The position numbers and the translations under genes were made by a program. From the NCBI GenBank assembly GCA_944326255.1, contig CALVDG010000022.1, positions 1 through 41,446 on the forward strand: a stretch of DNA of 41,446 nt. The letters run 5' to 3'. Numbering within the stretch: the first letter of the stretch is position 1; every line of letters begins with the position of its first letter. This document shows, piece by piece, positions 8,203-15,722 of the stretch. The notes below the pieces were generated by a model. The model searched no databases. It was not told the origin of the DNA and saw only the letters and a list, made by a program, of their open reading frames with translations. Source of the stretch: an uncultured Bacteroidales bacterium. Its GTDB lineage: Bacteria; Bacteroidota; Bacteroidia; Bacteroidales; UBA932.

Positions 8203-8613
8203 TTAAAACTTTATGTAAATATAGAGCGTGGTGCCCTTCCCGACTTCCGTCTCTATCCTCAGGCTGTCCGCATTCTCCTTTATGTTCGGCAGTCCCATGC
8301 CGGCCCCGAACCCCATCTCCCGGACTTCCTTCGAAGCCGTCGAGAATCCTTTCTGCATAGCCTTCTCCACATCAGGTATACCCGGTCCAGTATCGGCCAG
8401 AACCACATTGATGCCGTCCGGTTCTATGTCCGCCGTTATCCTGCCGCCGTTGGCATGGGCCACTATATTGACCTCGGCCTCGTAGACGGCTATCACCACC
8501 CGTTTTACCACGGCCGGAGAGACACCCAGCTGCTTGAGCGCCTTCTTTATCGATGATGAGGCAAAGCCGGCCCGGGTAAAGTCCCCGGCAGCCACGTCGT
8601 ATTCCAGTCTCAT
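8203..8613 (-). CDS. RsbW-like anti-sigma/GHKL ATPase
   Basis: This 136-residue protein is a minimal HATPase of the SpoIIAB/RsbW class. It shows an N-box with EAEVNIVAHA (45-54), DTGPGI (74-79), GFGAGMGLPNI (101-111) and GKGT (125-128). RsbW proteins are serine kinases or anti-sigma factors, but neither an anti-anti-sigma partner (STAS domain) nor a PP2C phosphatase is encoded in this window. Its partner may therefore be one of the DRTGG proteins. It begins one base after the stop of the upstream DRTGG gene and ends 10 bp before the degenerate hydrogenase, so translation is tightly coupled. Confidence 0.85.
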   Translation of the reverse strand: MRLEYDVAAGDFTRAGFASSSIKKALKQLGVSPAVVKRVVIAVYEAEVNIVAHANGGRITADIEPDGINVVLADTGPGIPDVEKAMQKGFSTASKEVREMGFGAGMGLPNIKENADSLRIETEVGKGTTLYIYIKF

Positions 8614-8614
8614 A

Positions 8615-8959
8615 TCAATAAACGGGTTTCAGGCCGGCACTGTAAAGTATGCCGGAGGTTTTGAACATCGAATAATCCGTGCGGATCACCACCATGCCGT
8701 TCTCGTCGGCCAGGTCTATCATCTCGTCCGTCACGGCCTTGCCGCGCACGAAGATGATGTACCTCACGTCGGACATCTCCGCCGTACGGATGGACTGGAC
8801 ATTGGCCAGTCCTGTAACCAGCAGGAAATTATCTGTCTTTATGGTAAGTACGTCGCTCATGAGGTCGGACGCGAATGCGTATTCCACAACCTCAAACATA
8901 CGGTCTTCACCGCACATTACCTCGCCTTGAACAGCGTCTACTATTTCACCTATAGTCAT
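8615..8959 (-). CDS. DRTGG-domain protein 1, first gene of hydrogenase operon
   Basis: This 114-residue protein resembles DRTGG proteins: MTIGEIVDAVQGEVMCG, the YAFASDLMSDVL core, a LLVTGLANVQSIRTAEM segment and a C-terminal helix reading YIIFVRGKAVTDEMIDLADE. It is the promoter-proximal gene of the ten-gene minus-strand operon, with spacings of 1-18 bp to all but one follower. It probably binds a regulatory ligand. No strong TAnnTTTG box was found in the 80 bp upstream; only a poor match (TAACTTGC) is present, so the promoter is uncertain. Confidence 0.75.
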   Translation of the reverse strand: MTIGEIVDAVQGEVMCGEDRMFEVVEYAFASDLMSDVLTIKTDNFLLVTGLANVQSIRTAEMSDVRYIIFVRGKAVTDEMIDLADENGMVVIRTDYSMFKTSGILYSAGLKPVY

Positions 8960-9041
8960 AGTTATCTCATTTGTTAAATCATGGTCAATAAAAACTCCGG
9001 CAAGTTAAGAAAAATTTCCCACATACCGATATATTCAAGCC

Positions 9042-9187
9042 GGAGAGTGTACCATTTCCGTACGACATCGGTACACCCTTGCTGGAAAGTGAAGAGTCAA
9101 GACCGATGAGAATGTGCTGTGGATGCAGTGTGGCCAGACACCTGCGTGGAGAGTGTACGGAAAATCAGCGGAAACGGTACACTCTCC
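9042..9187. repeat. 146-bp inverted-repeat element (MITE/REP-like)
   Basis: The ends, 9042-9060 and 9169-9187, are inverted repeats matching at 18 of 19 positions (GGAGAGTGTACC at the left end). Each end also carries an internal opposite copy of GTGTAC/GTACAC (9069-9076 and 9153-9158), so either end can form its own hairpin and the whole element a larger one. It encodes no convincing protein and lies between tcdA and the hydrogenase operon. A small non-autonomous transposable element or REP doublet is the simplest reading; a regulatory RNA structure is the alternative. Confidence 0.6.
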
Positions 9188-9230
9188 CGAGAGAAGTGCG
9201 GGCCGAGGGTTCTTTGCAGGTATGGAATTA

Positions 9231-10130
9231 TTATTTGCCGCAGAGGTGGCGGACGGCAGCCTGGGCACAGATACAGCCGAAGACAGCGGGCAGATAAGAG
9301 ACTGTGCCTACCTGTGACTTCTTGTTGCGCTCGCCCTCCGTGGGGACTATGGCCTCACGCTCCGGCAGCTCCTCGGAGAACACGGCCTGGAAGCCCTTGC
9401 TGATGCCGATCTTGCGCAGACGCTTGCGCAGGATGAATGCCAGCGGACAGTTGTACGACTTGGAGATGTCCGCCAGACGGACTTTCGTGGCGTCCAGCTT
9501 CGCTCCCGAGCCCATAGAGGACACCAGGGGGATGCCGTTGTGGACGCAGTGGGCGATAAGGGCTATCTTGGGCGAAAGCGTATCTATGGCATCTATAACG
9601 AAATCGGGTCTGAGGGCTGTTCCGGCGGAATCCCGGTTCAGTAAACCGTTACAGACTTCCACCTGCTCCATATCATCGCCGTTCGGCACAACTCCTGCTA
9701 CGGAAAACATCTCCTTCATAGCGCGGTCAAGCACGTCCGCGACATTGTCCTCCGTCAGATACTCAGGCACTTTCACAATACGCAGATCCGGATTGATATC
9801 CAGCAGACGCGCGGCCATGACATCCGTTTTGGACTGCCCGACGGTGGAGTCCAGAGCCAGCAGCTGCCGGTTCTTATTGCTCTCGCTGACCCGGTCCGAG
9901 TCGATGATGATCATCCGCCCGACTCCGGCACGGGCCGTCATCTCTGCGGCGTATGCTCCCACTCCGCCCAGGCCTGCCACCACAACTGTAGACGAGCGGA
10001 GTCTGCCCAGAGCCTCATCTCCCAACAGCAGGGCTGTCCTCTCCTGCCACAAAGGGCGGTACGGTTCCTGCCGGGCATCCGCCACTGCCGTTGCACCACG
10101 ACCGTCCTTGATATCCATGTCCAATTCCAT
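9231..10130 (-). CDS. tcdA: tRNA threonylcarbamoyladenosine dehydratase (ThiF/E1-like)
   Basis: TcdA uses ATP to cyclise the t6A37 of tRNA to ct6A. The protein has the E1-like Rossmann motif GLGGVGAY (53-60), the acidic IIIDSD (75-79), the SNKNRQL motif and Lys101 expected for adenylation, and VIDAIDT further on. The C-terminus (TVSYLPAVFGCICAQA) is characteristic of the family. The conserved core begins near residue 25; the first 20-odd residues are an extension, and an in-frame ATG at 10118 is an alternative start. It follows mazG by 25 bp on the same strand and is probably co-transcribed with it. Length, 299 residues, is slightly above the usual 260-270. Confidence 0.92.
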   Translation of the reverse strand: MELDMDIKDGRGATAVADARQEPYRPLWQERTALLLGDEALGRLRSSTVVVAGLGGVGAYAAEMTARAGVGRMIIIDSDRVSESNKNRQLLALDSTVGQSKTDVMAARLLDINPDLRIVKVPEYLTEDNVADVLDRAMKEMFSVAGVVPNGDDMEQVEVCNGLLNRDSAGTALRPDFVIDAIDTLSPKIALIAHCVHNGIPLVSSMGSGAKLDATKVRLADISKSYNCPLAFILRKRLRKIGISKGFQAVFSEELPEREAIVPTEGERNKKSQVGTVSYLPAVFGCICAQAAVRHLCGK

Positions 10131-10155
10131 TGCCGGCTGCCTCCTGTCTTATCTA

Positions 10156-10995
10156 TTACTTTTCCAGGGACTCACCATCCCGCTCCAGAGCCTTGGCCTC
10201 GTCCCAGATGGCATCCATCTCGGCCAGAGTCATGTCCTTGAGCGAACGGCCCTGACGGATGGTGTGCTCCTCCAGGTAAGTGAAGCGGCGGCGGAACTTG
10301 GCGCAGGTCATCTCCAGTGCCGTATCAGGATTCAGGTCATACAGACGGGCGGCATTGACGACAGAGAACAGAAAGTCTCCGAGCTCGCCCTCGGCCCTCT
10401 TGACCGACCCGGGATCAGCCTTGTCCATCCGGTCCAGCTCCGTGCGGAACTCCCCGAGTTCCTCGGCCACCTTGTCCCAGACCTGAGAGCGTTCCTCCCA
10501 GTCGAATCCCACGGCCCTGGCCTTGTCCTGCATCCGGTAGGCCTTCAGCAGCGGCGGCAGCGACACCGGCACTCCCGAGAGCACCCGCTTGTTGCCGTCC
10601 TTCTCCTTGGTCTTGAGCTCCTCCCAGTTCTGCACCACCTGGTCCGCCCCGTCCACATGGACCTCGCCGAAAACGTGGGGATGACGGTAGATCAACTTGT
10701 CGCACAGGCGGTTGATTACATCCACGATATCAAATTCGCCCTTTTCCGAACCTATCTTAGCATAGAATACTATGTGCAGAAGCACATCCCCCAGCTCTTT
10801 GGAGATTTCCTTGTCGTCTCCGCGCAGGATGGCGTCGCTCAACTCATAGGTCTCCTCTATCGTCTGGGGGCGCAGGGACTCAGTGGTCTGCTTGTGATCC
10901 CAGGGACATTTCTCCCTGAGCTCGTCCATAATATCCAGAAGGCGGCCGAAAGCCTCCAGCTTGGCCTGCCTGGAACTCATCTCGTTACTGCTCAT
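10156..10995 (-). CDS. mazG: Nucleoside triphosphate pyrophosphohydrolase MazG
   Basis: MazG hydrolyses (d)NTPs to monophosphates and pyrophosphate and can clear damaged nucleotides or lower the NTP/ppGpp pool. This 279-residue protein has the N-terminal MazG domain with CPWD (30-33) and the metal-binding pattern EExxE (47-51) plus ExxD (67-70). A second, C-terminal MazG half contains ELGDFLFSVVN. The length is typical of the full two-domain enzyme. An in-frame ATG at 10980 is a possible later start. A near-consensus -7 box (TATCTTTA, 11016-11023) lies just upstream. Confidence 0.93.
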   Translation of the reverse strand: MSSNEMSSRQAKLEAFGRLLDIMDELREKCPWDHKQTTESLRPQTIEETYELSDAILRGDDKEISKELGDVLLHIVFYAKIGSEKGEFDIVDVINRLCDKLIYRHPHVFGEVHVDGADQVVQNWEELKTKEKDGNKRVLSGVPVSLPPLLKAYRMQDKARAVGFDWEERSQVWDKVAEELGEFRTELDRMDKADPGSVKRAEGELGDFLFSVVNAARLYDLNPDTALEMTCAKFRRRFTYLEEHTIRQGRSLKDMTLAEMDAIWDEAKALERDGESLEK

Positions 10996-11048
10996 CTTTC
11001 TTGAAATTTGAGCCGTAAAGATAGGGATTTTAAAGAAAATATATCCTG

Positions 11049-12710
11049 TCAGAAGCCGATTTTCCGCTTCGGGGACACGTCTGTCCCGGAAGAAAGCCGC
11101 TCCTGGTCGCAGAACTCCCTCAACCGCCCGGCAGAGACAGTGCCGTAAAGCACCTCCGACACAGAGACCTTTCGGGCGATATTCTCTATCTGGCCGCCGC
11201 TCAGGTCGTAGTCTTCCGCCAGAACCATAGCCGTCGCCTCATCCAGCGACGGCAGCATGGACTGCCAGATCCGGGCCCTGACCTCGGAAGACGGTCTCTC
11301 AAACTCTATCTTGTAGAGGAAACGCCGCTCGAACGCGCTGTCCATATTACCGGTCAGGTTGGTGGTGGCGATCATGATTCCCTCCAAGGACTCCATCTCC
11401 TGCAGGATAATGTTCTGGAGGGCGTTCTCCATCTTGTCCACCCCGCCCTCGGCCCCCTGCTTACGCTTATTGAGGATGGCGTCGGCCTCATTGAAGAGCA
11501 ATATGGGAGCGGGACCGTCCTGTCCGACCATACTGCGGTAGCACTCGAACAGTCCCTTAACATTCTTCTCGCTCTCCCCGACCCATTTGCTGCGGAGCTG
11601 AGAGACATCCACCTGGAATATGTCCCTGCCGGTAGCCTTCGCTATCTGGAGAGCCGTCTCGGTCTTGCCCGTACCGGGAGAGCCATAGAACAGACAGGGA
11701 AAGCCCCTGCGCATACCCTTCGCGGCCAGCCTGCCGCAGACCTTGTCAAAAGACTCGGGCATAAGCAACCCCGTCAGTTCCTCAATCTGACGGGACACCG
11801 CTTTCGGATAATACAGATGCCTGCCTGTGATCCTGTCGTGCCGGAGCAGATTCTTGTCCTTCCTAATCCTGGCTGTAGAAGAGACCAGACCACCGAGCAG
11901 CCAGTTCCTAGCCTTGTCCGTCAGGGTCACACAGGTATTGTCCACTACCCCGTCCTCGGTGCAGTGCTCTATAAGCCCCTGTATGAACAGGTTATTGCTT
12001 CCGTCCCGGAGCGTATTCTTCATATAGGAGGCAAGATGCTTGTCCTTGAACACATTGCGGTAATCATACCATGAGATGCTGTAATCATCCTCATTGACAG
12101 CCCTGTGGCAGATAAACAGCAGCATCACCAGATCATCCTCGTCCAGACCGTACCCCCTGACTGCGCCGACAAAATCCAGCTGAGGATTGTCGTCGAATAT
12201 CACCGACAGTTCCTGCTTGAAAGTCCCGTACTTTATCTCGTCATCATCCAGACTCTCGAACATATCGTCCAGCACACCGAAGAAATAATCGGCGGTGATG
12301 CCCTTAAGGCTTTTAGGCACATAGGGAATATCCTCCTTCAGCGCGTCCACCACCTCCATAGGAACACGGTATGTACGGTGGTCTCTGGAACTGCTGCATC
12401 TGATGTACTTTCTCTCCTCCAGCACATCGATATCCTTCATGTACTTAATGATACGCAGAGTGCTGCAGCCGAAATAATCGGCGAAATCACTCACCCGTAT
12501 CGAATTGTCCGCTGACGAGTTCATGAAGGCGGAGAGAAGCACGCTCTGCACCGGAGTCAGCGCCAGTCTCTGCGAGACTACCTTTATCCAGGTATCCGCA
12601 TTCCGGAAGAACTCCTCAGACAGGCCCGAGCCCCGCCCCGTCTCCATAATCCGCTCCATGGCATCCAATACCGTCATGATGCCGTTGTCATTGTCCTTTT
12701 CCATATTCAT
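11049..12710 (-). CDS. AAA family ATPase with N-terminal winged-helix-like region (paralogue 1)
   Basis: The C-terminal third is an AAA module with Walker A GSPGTGKT (343-350), ILLFNEADA as Walker B (the usual Asp is Asn, about 407), sensor-1 IATTNL and the AFERRF arginine-finger region. The N-terminus has an HTH-like segment (SDFADYFGCSTLRIIKYM, about 74-91). It shares this architecture, down to the Asn and a C-terminal IGF, with the protein at 20946-23036. The first in-frame codon, GTG at 12722, lies almost at the predicted transcription start, so I prefer ATG 12710 or 12704. It is divergent from a WYL regulator across less than 100 bp. The substrate is unknown; remodelling of a protein or nucleoprotein complex is the general expectation. 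Confidence 0.85.
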   Translation of the reverse strand: MNMEKDNDNGIMTVLDAMERIMETGRGSGLSEEFFRNADTWIKVVSQRLALTPVQSVLLSAFMNSSADNSIRVSDFADYFGCSTLRIIKYMKDIDVLEERKYIRCSSSRDHRTYRVPMEVVDALKEDIPYVPKSLKGITADYFFGVLDDMFESLDDDEIKYGTFKQELSVIFDDNPQLDFVGAVRGYGLDEDDLVMLLFICHRAVNEDDYSISWYDYRNVFKDKHLASYMKNTLRDGSNNLFIQGLIEHCTEDGVVDNTCVTLTDKARNWLLGGLVSSTARIRKDKNLLRHDRITGRHLYYPKAVSRQIEELTGLLMPESFDKVCGRLAAKGMRRGFPCLFYGSPGTGKTETALQIAKATGRDIFQVDVSQLRSKWVGESEKNVKGLFECYRSMVGQDGPAPILLFNEADAILNKRKQGAEGGVDKMENALQNIILQEMESLEGIMIATTNLTGNMDSAFERRFLYKIEFERPSSEVRARIWQSMLPSLDEATAMVLAEDYDLSGGQIENIARKVSVSEVLYGTVSAGRLREFCDQERLSSGTDVSPKRKIGF

Positions 12711-12726
12711 TACTTTTTTCACGATG

Positions 12727-12734
12727 CAAAAATA
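12727..12734 (-). promoter_or_regulatory. -7 box of AAA ATPase gene (TATTTTTG)
   Basis: The minus strand reads TATTTTTG, an exact TAnnTTTG, 17 bp upstream of ATG 12710. It is one half of a divergent promoter pair with 12772-12779. Confidence 0.55.
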
Positions 12735-12771
12735 TTCCGAGCATATGCCATATTACTGCACAAGTTTTTAT

Positions 12772-12779
12772 TATTTTTG
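12772..12779 (+). promoter_or_regulatory. -7 box of WYL regulator gene (TATTTTTG)
   Basis: An exact TAnnTTTG on the plus strand, 18 bp upstream of the WYL gene ATG at 12798. The spacer between the two divergent boxes is about 37 bp and is the natural place for autoregulation. Confidence 0.55.
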
Positions 12780-12797
12780 TAAAAAATTTCAAAAGCC

Positions 12798-13706
12798 ATG
12801 ACAAAGGACATTCTGGACAAGTACATCTGGCTGGTGGACACCATTCACCAGGCCGGCCGCATCACCCTGGCCGAGATCAACGAGAAGTGGCTCAGATCCC
12901 ATATCAGCGACGGCCGCGACATTCCCCTCAGGACATTCCACAACTGGAAGAACGCGATTCAGGAGACATTCGACATCAACATAGAGTGCGACCGCCGCGA
13001 CGGATACCGCTACTACATAGAGCACCCCGAGGACATGACCAACGGAGCCATGCGCACCTGGCTACTCAACACATTCACGGTGAACAACGTCATCAACGAG
13101 AGCCGCAGCCTCAGCAAGCGCATCCTCTTCGAGAACGTCCCCTCCGGGCAGAAACACCTGACCTCCATCATCGAGGCCATGCAGAAGAACCTGGAGATCC
13201 GGCTGGTACACGGAAGCTACTGGCATGACGGCCCATCCGCCTATACCGTACAGCCCTGGTGCCTGAAGATATTCAACCAGAGATGGTACGTCTCCGGATA
13301 CTGCCACGAGAGAAATGCCTTCAGGACATTCTCACTCGACAGGATACAGGAACTCACAGTGCTCGACACCACCTTTGAATATCCCAAAGACTTCAACCCA
13401 GAAGAATATTTCGCCGACTTTTTCGGTATCATCACCTCGTCGGAAATCAGCAAGGAGACCATACGCATAAAAGCCTACGGCCTGCAGGTCAACTACCTGC
13501 GCTCACTGCCGCTGCATCACAGCCAGAAGGAAGTGGAAAAAGACCCCGCCGCAGAATGGGCCGTATTCGAATACCGCCTCCGCCCGGCCACCGATTTTGT
13601 ATTCGAACTCCTCAAACACGGAAACCAGCTGGAAGTCCTCTCGCCGCAATGGCTGCGTGAGGGCATAGCCCGCGACATCCAGGAGATGGCCGCCCGGTAT
13701 AAATAA
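12798..13706 (+). CDS. WYL-domain transcriptional regulator
   Basis: This 302-residue protein has an N-terminal winged helix-turn-helix region (about 1-70, including LAEINEKWL and LRTFHNWKNAI). A WYL domain of roughly residues 145-235 follows (YTVQPWCLKIFNQRWYVSGY, then FSLDRIQELTVL). A C-terminal WCX-like part contains ATDFVFELLKHG and VLSPQWLREGI. WYL domains bind nucleic acid or nucleotide ligands and commonly regulate defence or stress loci. It is divergently transcribed from the AAA ATPase gene, with both -7 boxes in the shared gap, so control of that ATPase is the likely role. This is inferred from position only. Confidence 0.88.
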   Translation: MTKDILDKYIWLVDTIHQAGRITLAEINEKWLRSHISDGRDIPLRTFHNWKNAIQETFDINIECDRRDGYRYYIEHPEDMTNGAMRTWLLNTFTVNNVINESRSLSKRILFENVPSGQKHLTSIIEAMQKNLEIRLVHGSYWHDGPSAYTVQPWCLKIFNQRWYVSGYCHERNAFRTFSLDRIQELTVLDTTFEYPKDFNPEEYFADFFGIITSSEISKETIRIKAYGLQVNYLRSLPLHHSQKEVEKDPAAEWAVFEYRLRPATDFVFELLKHGNQLEVLSPQWLREGIARDIQEMAARYK

Positions 13707-13799
13707 TTTATTTCCTTGGATTTTTTCCTTTTTCAGCGATTTATTTGTTTGGATAATTTCATTTTGCTATTTTTACACACCGAAACAAAACGCTTTTAT

Positions 13800-15188
13800 A
13801 TGTATTGCAAAAGGCTTATCGACAAATATCTATCGGAATGGGCATCAAGAGATATCCACAAGCCATTGTTGCTTAGAGGCGCCAGACAGGTAGGAAAATC
13901 CACGGCCGTTCAGGAACTATCTAAAAAGTTTGAAAATTTTGTCGAGATAAACTTTGAGAAGCAGCCTAAATACAAAGCCCTGTTCAAAGATGACTTGGAT
14001 GTCAAGCGCATTGTACCACAAATATCCGCCATGCACGGAACATCTATTGAACCAGGTAAAACGCTTTTATTCCTTGATGAGGTTCAGGAATGCCCGCAGG
14101 CCATTATGGCTTTACGCTTTTTCAAGGAGGATATGCCTGATCTTCATGTTATTGCTGCCGGTTCTCTCCTTGAGTTTGCATTAAAAGAACTTCCTACATT
14201 CGGAGTCGGAAGAATACATTCAATGTTCATGTATCCAATGACTTTTGATGAATTTCTTGAAGCAAATGGCCAGCAGCTGCTCATTGAAGCCCGCAATCAA
14301 GCCTCTATAGACAATCCTCTCCCTGAGCCTTTGCATGACAAATTGATAGAATTTCTCCGTACATACATGCTTGTCGGAGGAATGCCTGAATCCGTCAAGA
14401 CTTGGGTTGAGTATCACGATTATATAAGATGTCAGGAAGTGCAGGATGACATTGTCGTCACATATGAGGATGATTTCCCTAAGTACAAGAAAAGTGCAGA
14501 TCCGGTATTGCTGCGCCAGACATTGCGGAGTGCGGCAGTTCAGGCTACTAAAAAGTTCATATACTCAAAAGTCGGTCCCGGTTATAAGACTGTAGAAGTG
14601 AAGAAAGCAGTAGAGCTGCTGGCTCTTGCAGGAATCCTGCATCCCGTAACGCATACAGACGCCAATGGTCTGCCTTTGGGCAGCGAGGAGGATAAGTCGT
14701 ATCAAAAGATGCTGTTACTTGACACAGGACTATTGCTTCGCCTATTGAACATGTCGTTAGGCGATATATCTGAACTGACAACACAGATTCTGACAGCGAG
14801 TGCTGCTGATTTAGTAAATAAAGGGCCGATGGCAGAACTGGTAACAGGACTTGAATTGCTGCATAATATGAGTCCGAATATCCGTCACGATCTATACTAT
14901 TGGGTAAGACATGCAAAAAATTCCCAAGCAGAGGTAGACTATATATCCAGTTATTTGCAGGTAGTTGTTCCTATCGAGGTCAAAGCTGACACACAAGGCG
15001 GGATGAAGAGCCTGTGGTCGTTTATGCGTGATAAGAAACTTCATTATGCCATTCGATGCTCAATGGAGAATTTTGGGAAATTCGACTATGTGGACAACGA
15101 GGACAATGCCGAAGTGAGACATGTCCGAATCTGTCCAATGTATGCTGTTTCCAAAATAGAAGATATAAAACAAGGTACTGAAAAATAA
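13800..15188 (+). CDS. DUF4143-type P-loop ATPase with nuclease-like C-terminus
   Basis: This 462-residue protein begins at ATG 13800 (MYCKRLIDKYL), which fits the family better than an in-frame start at 13716. The N-terminal AAA_14 ATPase has Walker A GARQVGKS (27-34), Walker B LFLDEVQECP (90-99) and an AAGSLLEF sensor segment. The C-terminal DUF4143 domain ends with AEVDYI...VVVPIEVKA, a spacing like the PD-(D/E)xK nuclease core. These proteins are widespread in gut anaerobes, often horizontally moved, with no settled function. Composition is AT-richer than the flanking WYL and bcp genes. A TATTTTTA box lies a short distance upstream. Confidence 0.88.
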   Translation: MYCKRLIDKYLSEWASRDIHKPLLLRGARQVGKSTAVQELSKKFENFVEINFEKQPKYKALFKDDLDVKRIVPQISAMHGTSIEPGKTLLFLDEVQECPQAIMALRFFKEDMPDLHVIAAGSLLEFALKELPTFGVGRIHSMFMYPMTFDEFLEANGQQLLIEARNQASIDNPLPEPLHDKLIEFLRTYMLVGGMPESVKTWVEYHDYIRCQEVQDDIVVTYEDDFPKYKKSADPVLLRQTLRSAAVQATKKFIYSKVGPGYKTVEVKKAVELLALAGILHPVTHTDANGLPLGSEEDKSYQKMLLLDTGLLLRLLNMSLGDISELTTQILTASAADLVNKGPMAELVTGLELLHNMSPNIRHDLYYWVRHAKNSQAEVDYISSYLQVVVPIEVKADTQGGMKSLWSFMRDKKLHYAIRCSMENFGKFDYVDNEDNAEVRHVRICPMYAVSKIEDIKQGTEK

Positions 15189-15207
15189 TATATTCAATTA
15201 AAAGACT

Positions 15208-15654
15208 ATGCTTCAGAAAGGAGACAAAGCCCCGTACTTCGAGGGCACGGACCAGGACGGCAACATCATCCGCCTGAATGATTTTGCAGGACGCAGACTC
15301 GTCCTCTACTTCTATCCCAAGGACAGCACTCCCGGCTGTACCGCAGAGGCCTGTGACCTCAGGGACAATTATGAAAGATTCCTCAGCCAGGGCTACGCCG
15401 TGGTGGGAGTCAGCAAGGACAGCGCGGCCTCGCACCGGAAATTCATAGAAAAATACTCCCTGCCTTTCCCCCTGATATCCGACCCTGACACGGTCATCCT
15501 GCAGGCCTACGAGGCCTGGGGCGAGAAGAAGAACTACGGCAAGGTCAGCATGGGCACCCTGCGCAAGACCTACATCATAGATGAGCAGGGCACCATCACC
15601 GACATCATCTCCAAGGTGGACACCAAGAACCACACTGCCCAGATCCTCAAATAA
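15208..15654 (+). CDS. bcp: Thioredoxin-dependent thiol peroxidase (Bcp/PrxQ)
   Basis: This 148-residue peroxiredoxin reduces H2O2 and organic hydroperoxides with thioredoxin as electron donor. The peroxidatic Cys44 lies in DSTPGCTAEACD, with the resolving Cys49 five residues on, the classic PrxQ alpha-2 arrangement. The remainder (VVGVSKDS, LPFPLISDPD, a trailing TYIIDEQG strand) matches full-length Bcp. It starts 19 bp after the DUF4143 gene but is GC-richer than that neighbour and is likely a core gene in an oxygen-sensitive cell. No distinct promoter was recognised. Confidence 0.95.
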   Translation: MLQKGDKAPYFEGTDQDGNIIRLNDFAGRRLVLYFYPKDSTPGCTAEACDLRDNYERFLSQGYAVVGVSKDSAASHRKFIEKYSLPFPLISDPDTVILQAYEAWGEKKNYGKVSMGTLRKTYIIDEQGTITDIISKVDTKNHTAQILK

Positions 15655-15696
15655 CCCCAGCCGCCCCGAAACAATAAAACAGTTCACAATTTTCAC

Positions 15697-15704
15697 TACA
15701 TTTG
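15697..15704 (+). promoter_or_regulatory. -7 box (TACATTTG) of ATPase gene
   Basis: An exact TAnnTTTG lies 18 bp upstream of ATG 15723. It overlaps a TTG at 15702 that could otherwise be taken as the start, and so supports the later ATG. Confidence 0.5.
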
Positions 15705-15722
15705 TCGGCAAAACAATGCTTT

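Noticed and set aside
9035..9268. Minus-strand frame of 77 codons after tcdA
   Set aside because: It lies across the inverted-repeat element and the end of tcdA and has no family resemblance.
9304..11004. Plus-strand frame of 566 codons opposite tcdA and mazG
   Set aside because: Both minus-strand genes have full catalytic motifs and the long frame has low-complexity, Ser/Arg/Leu-rich sequence.
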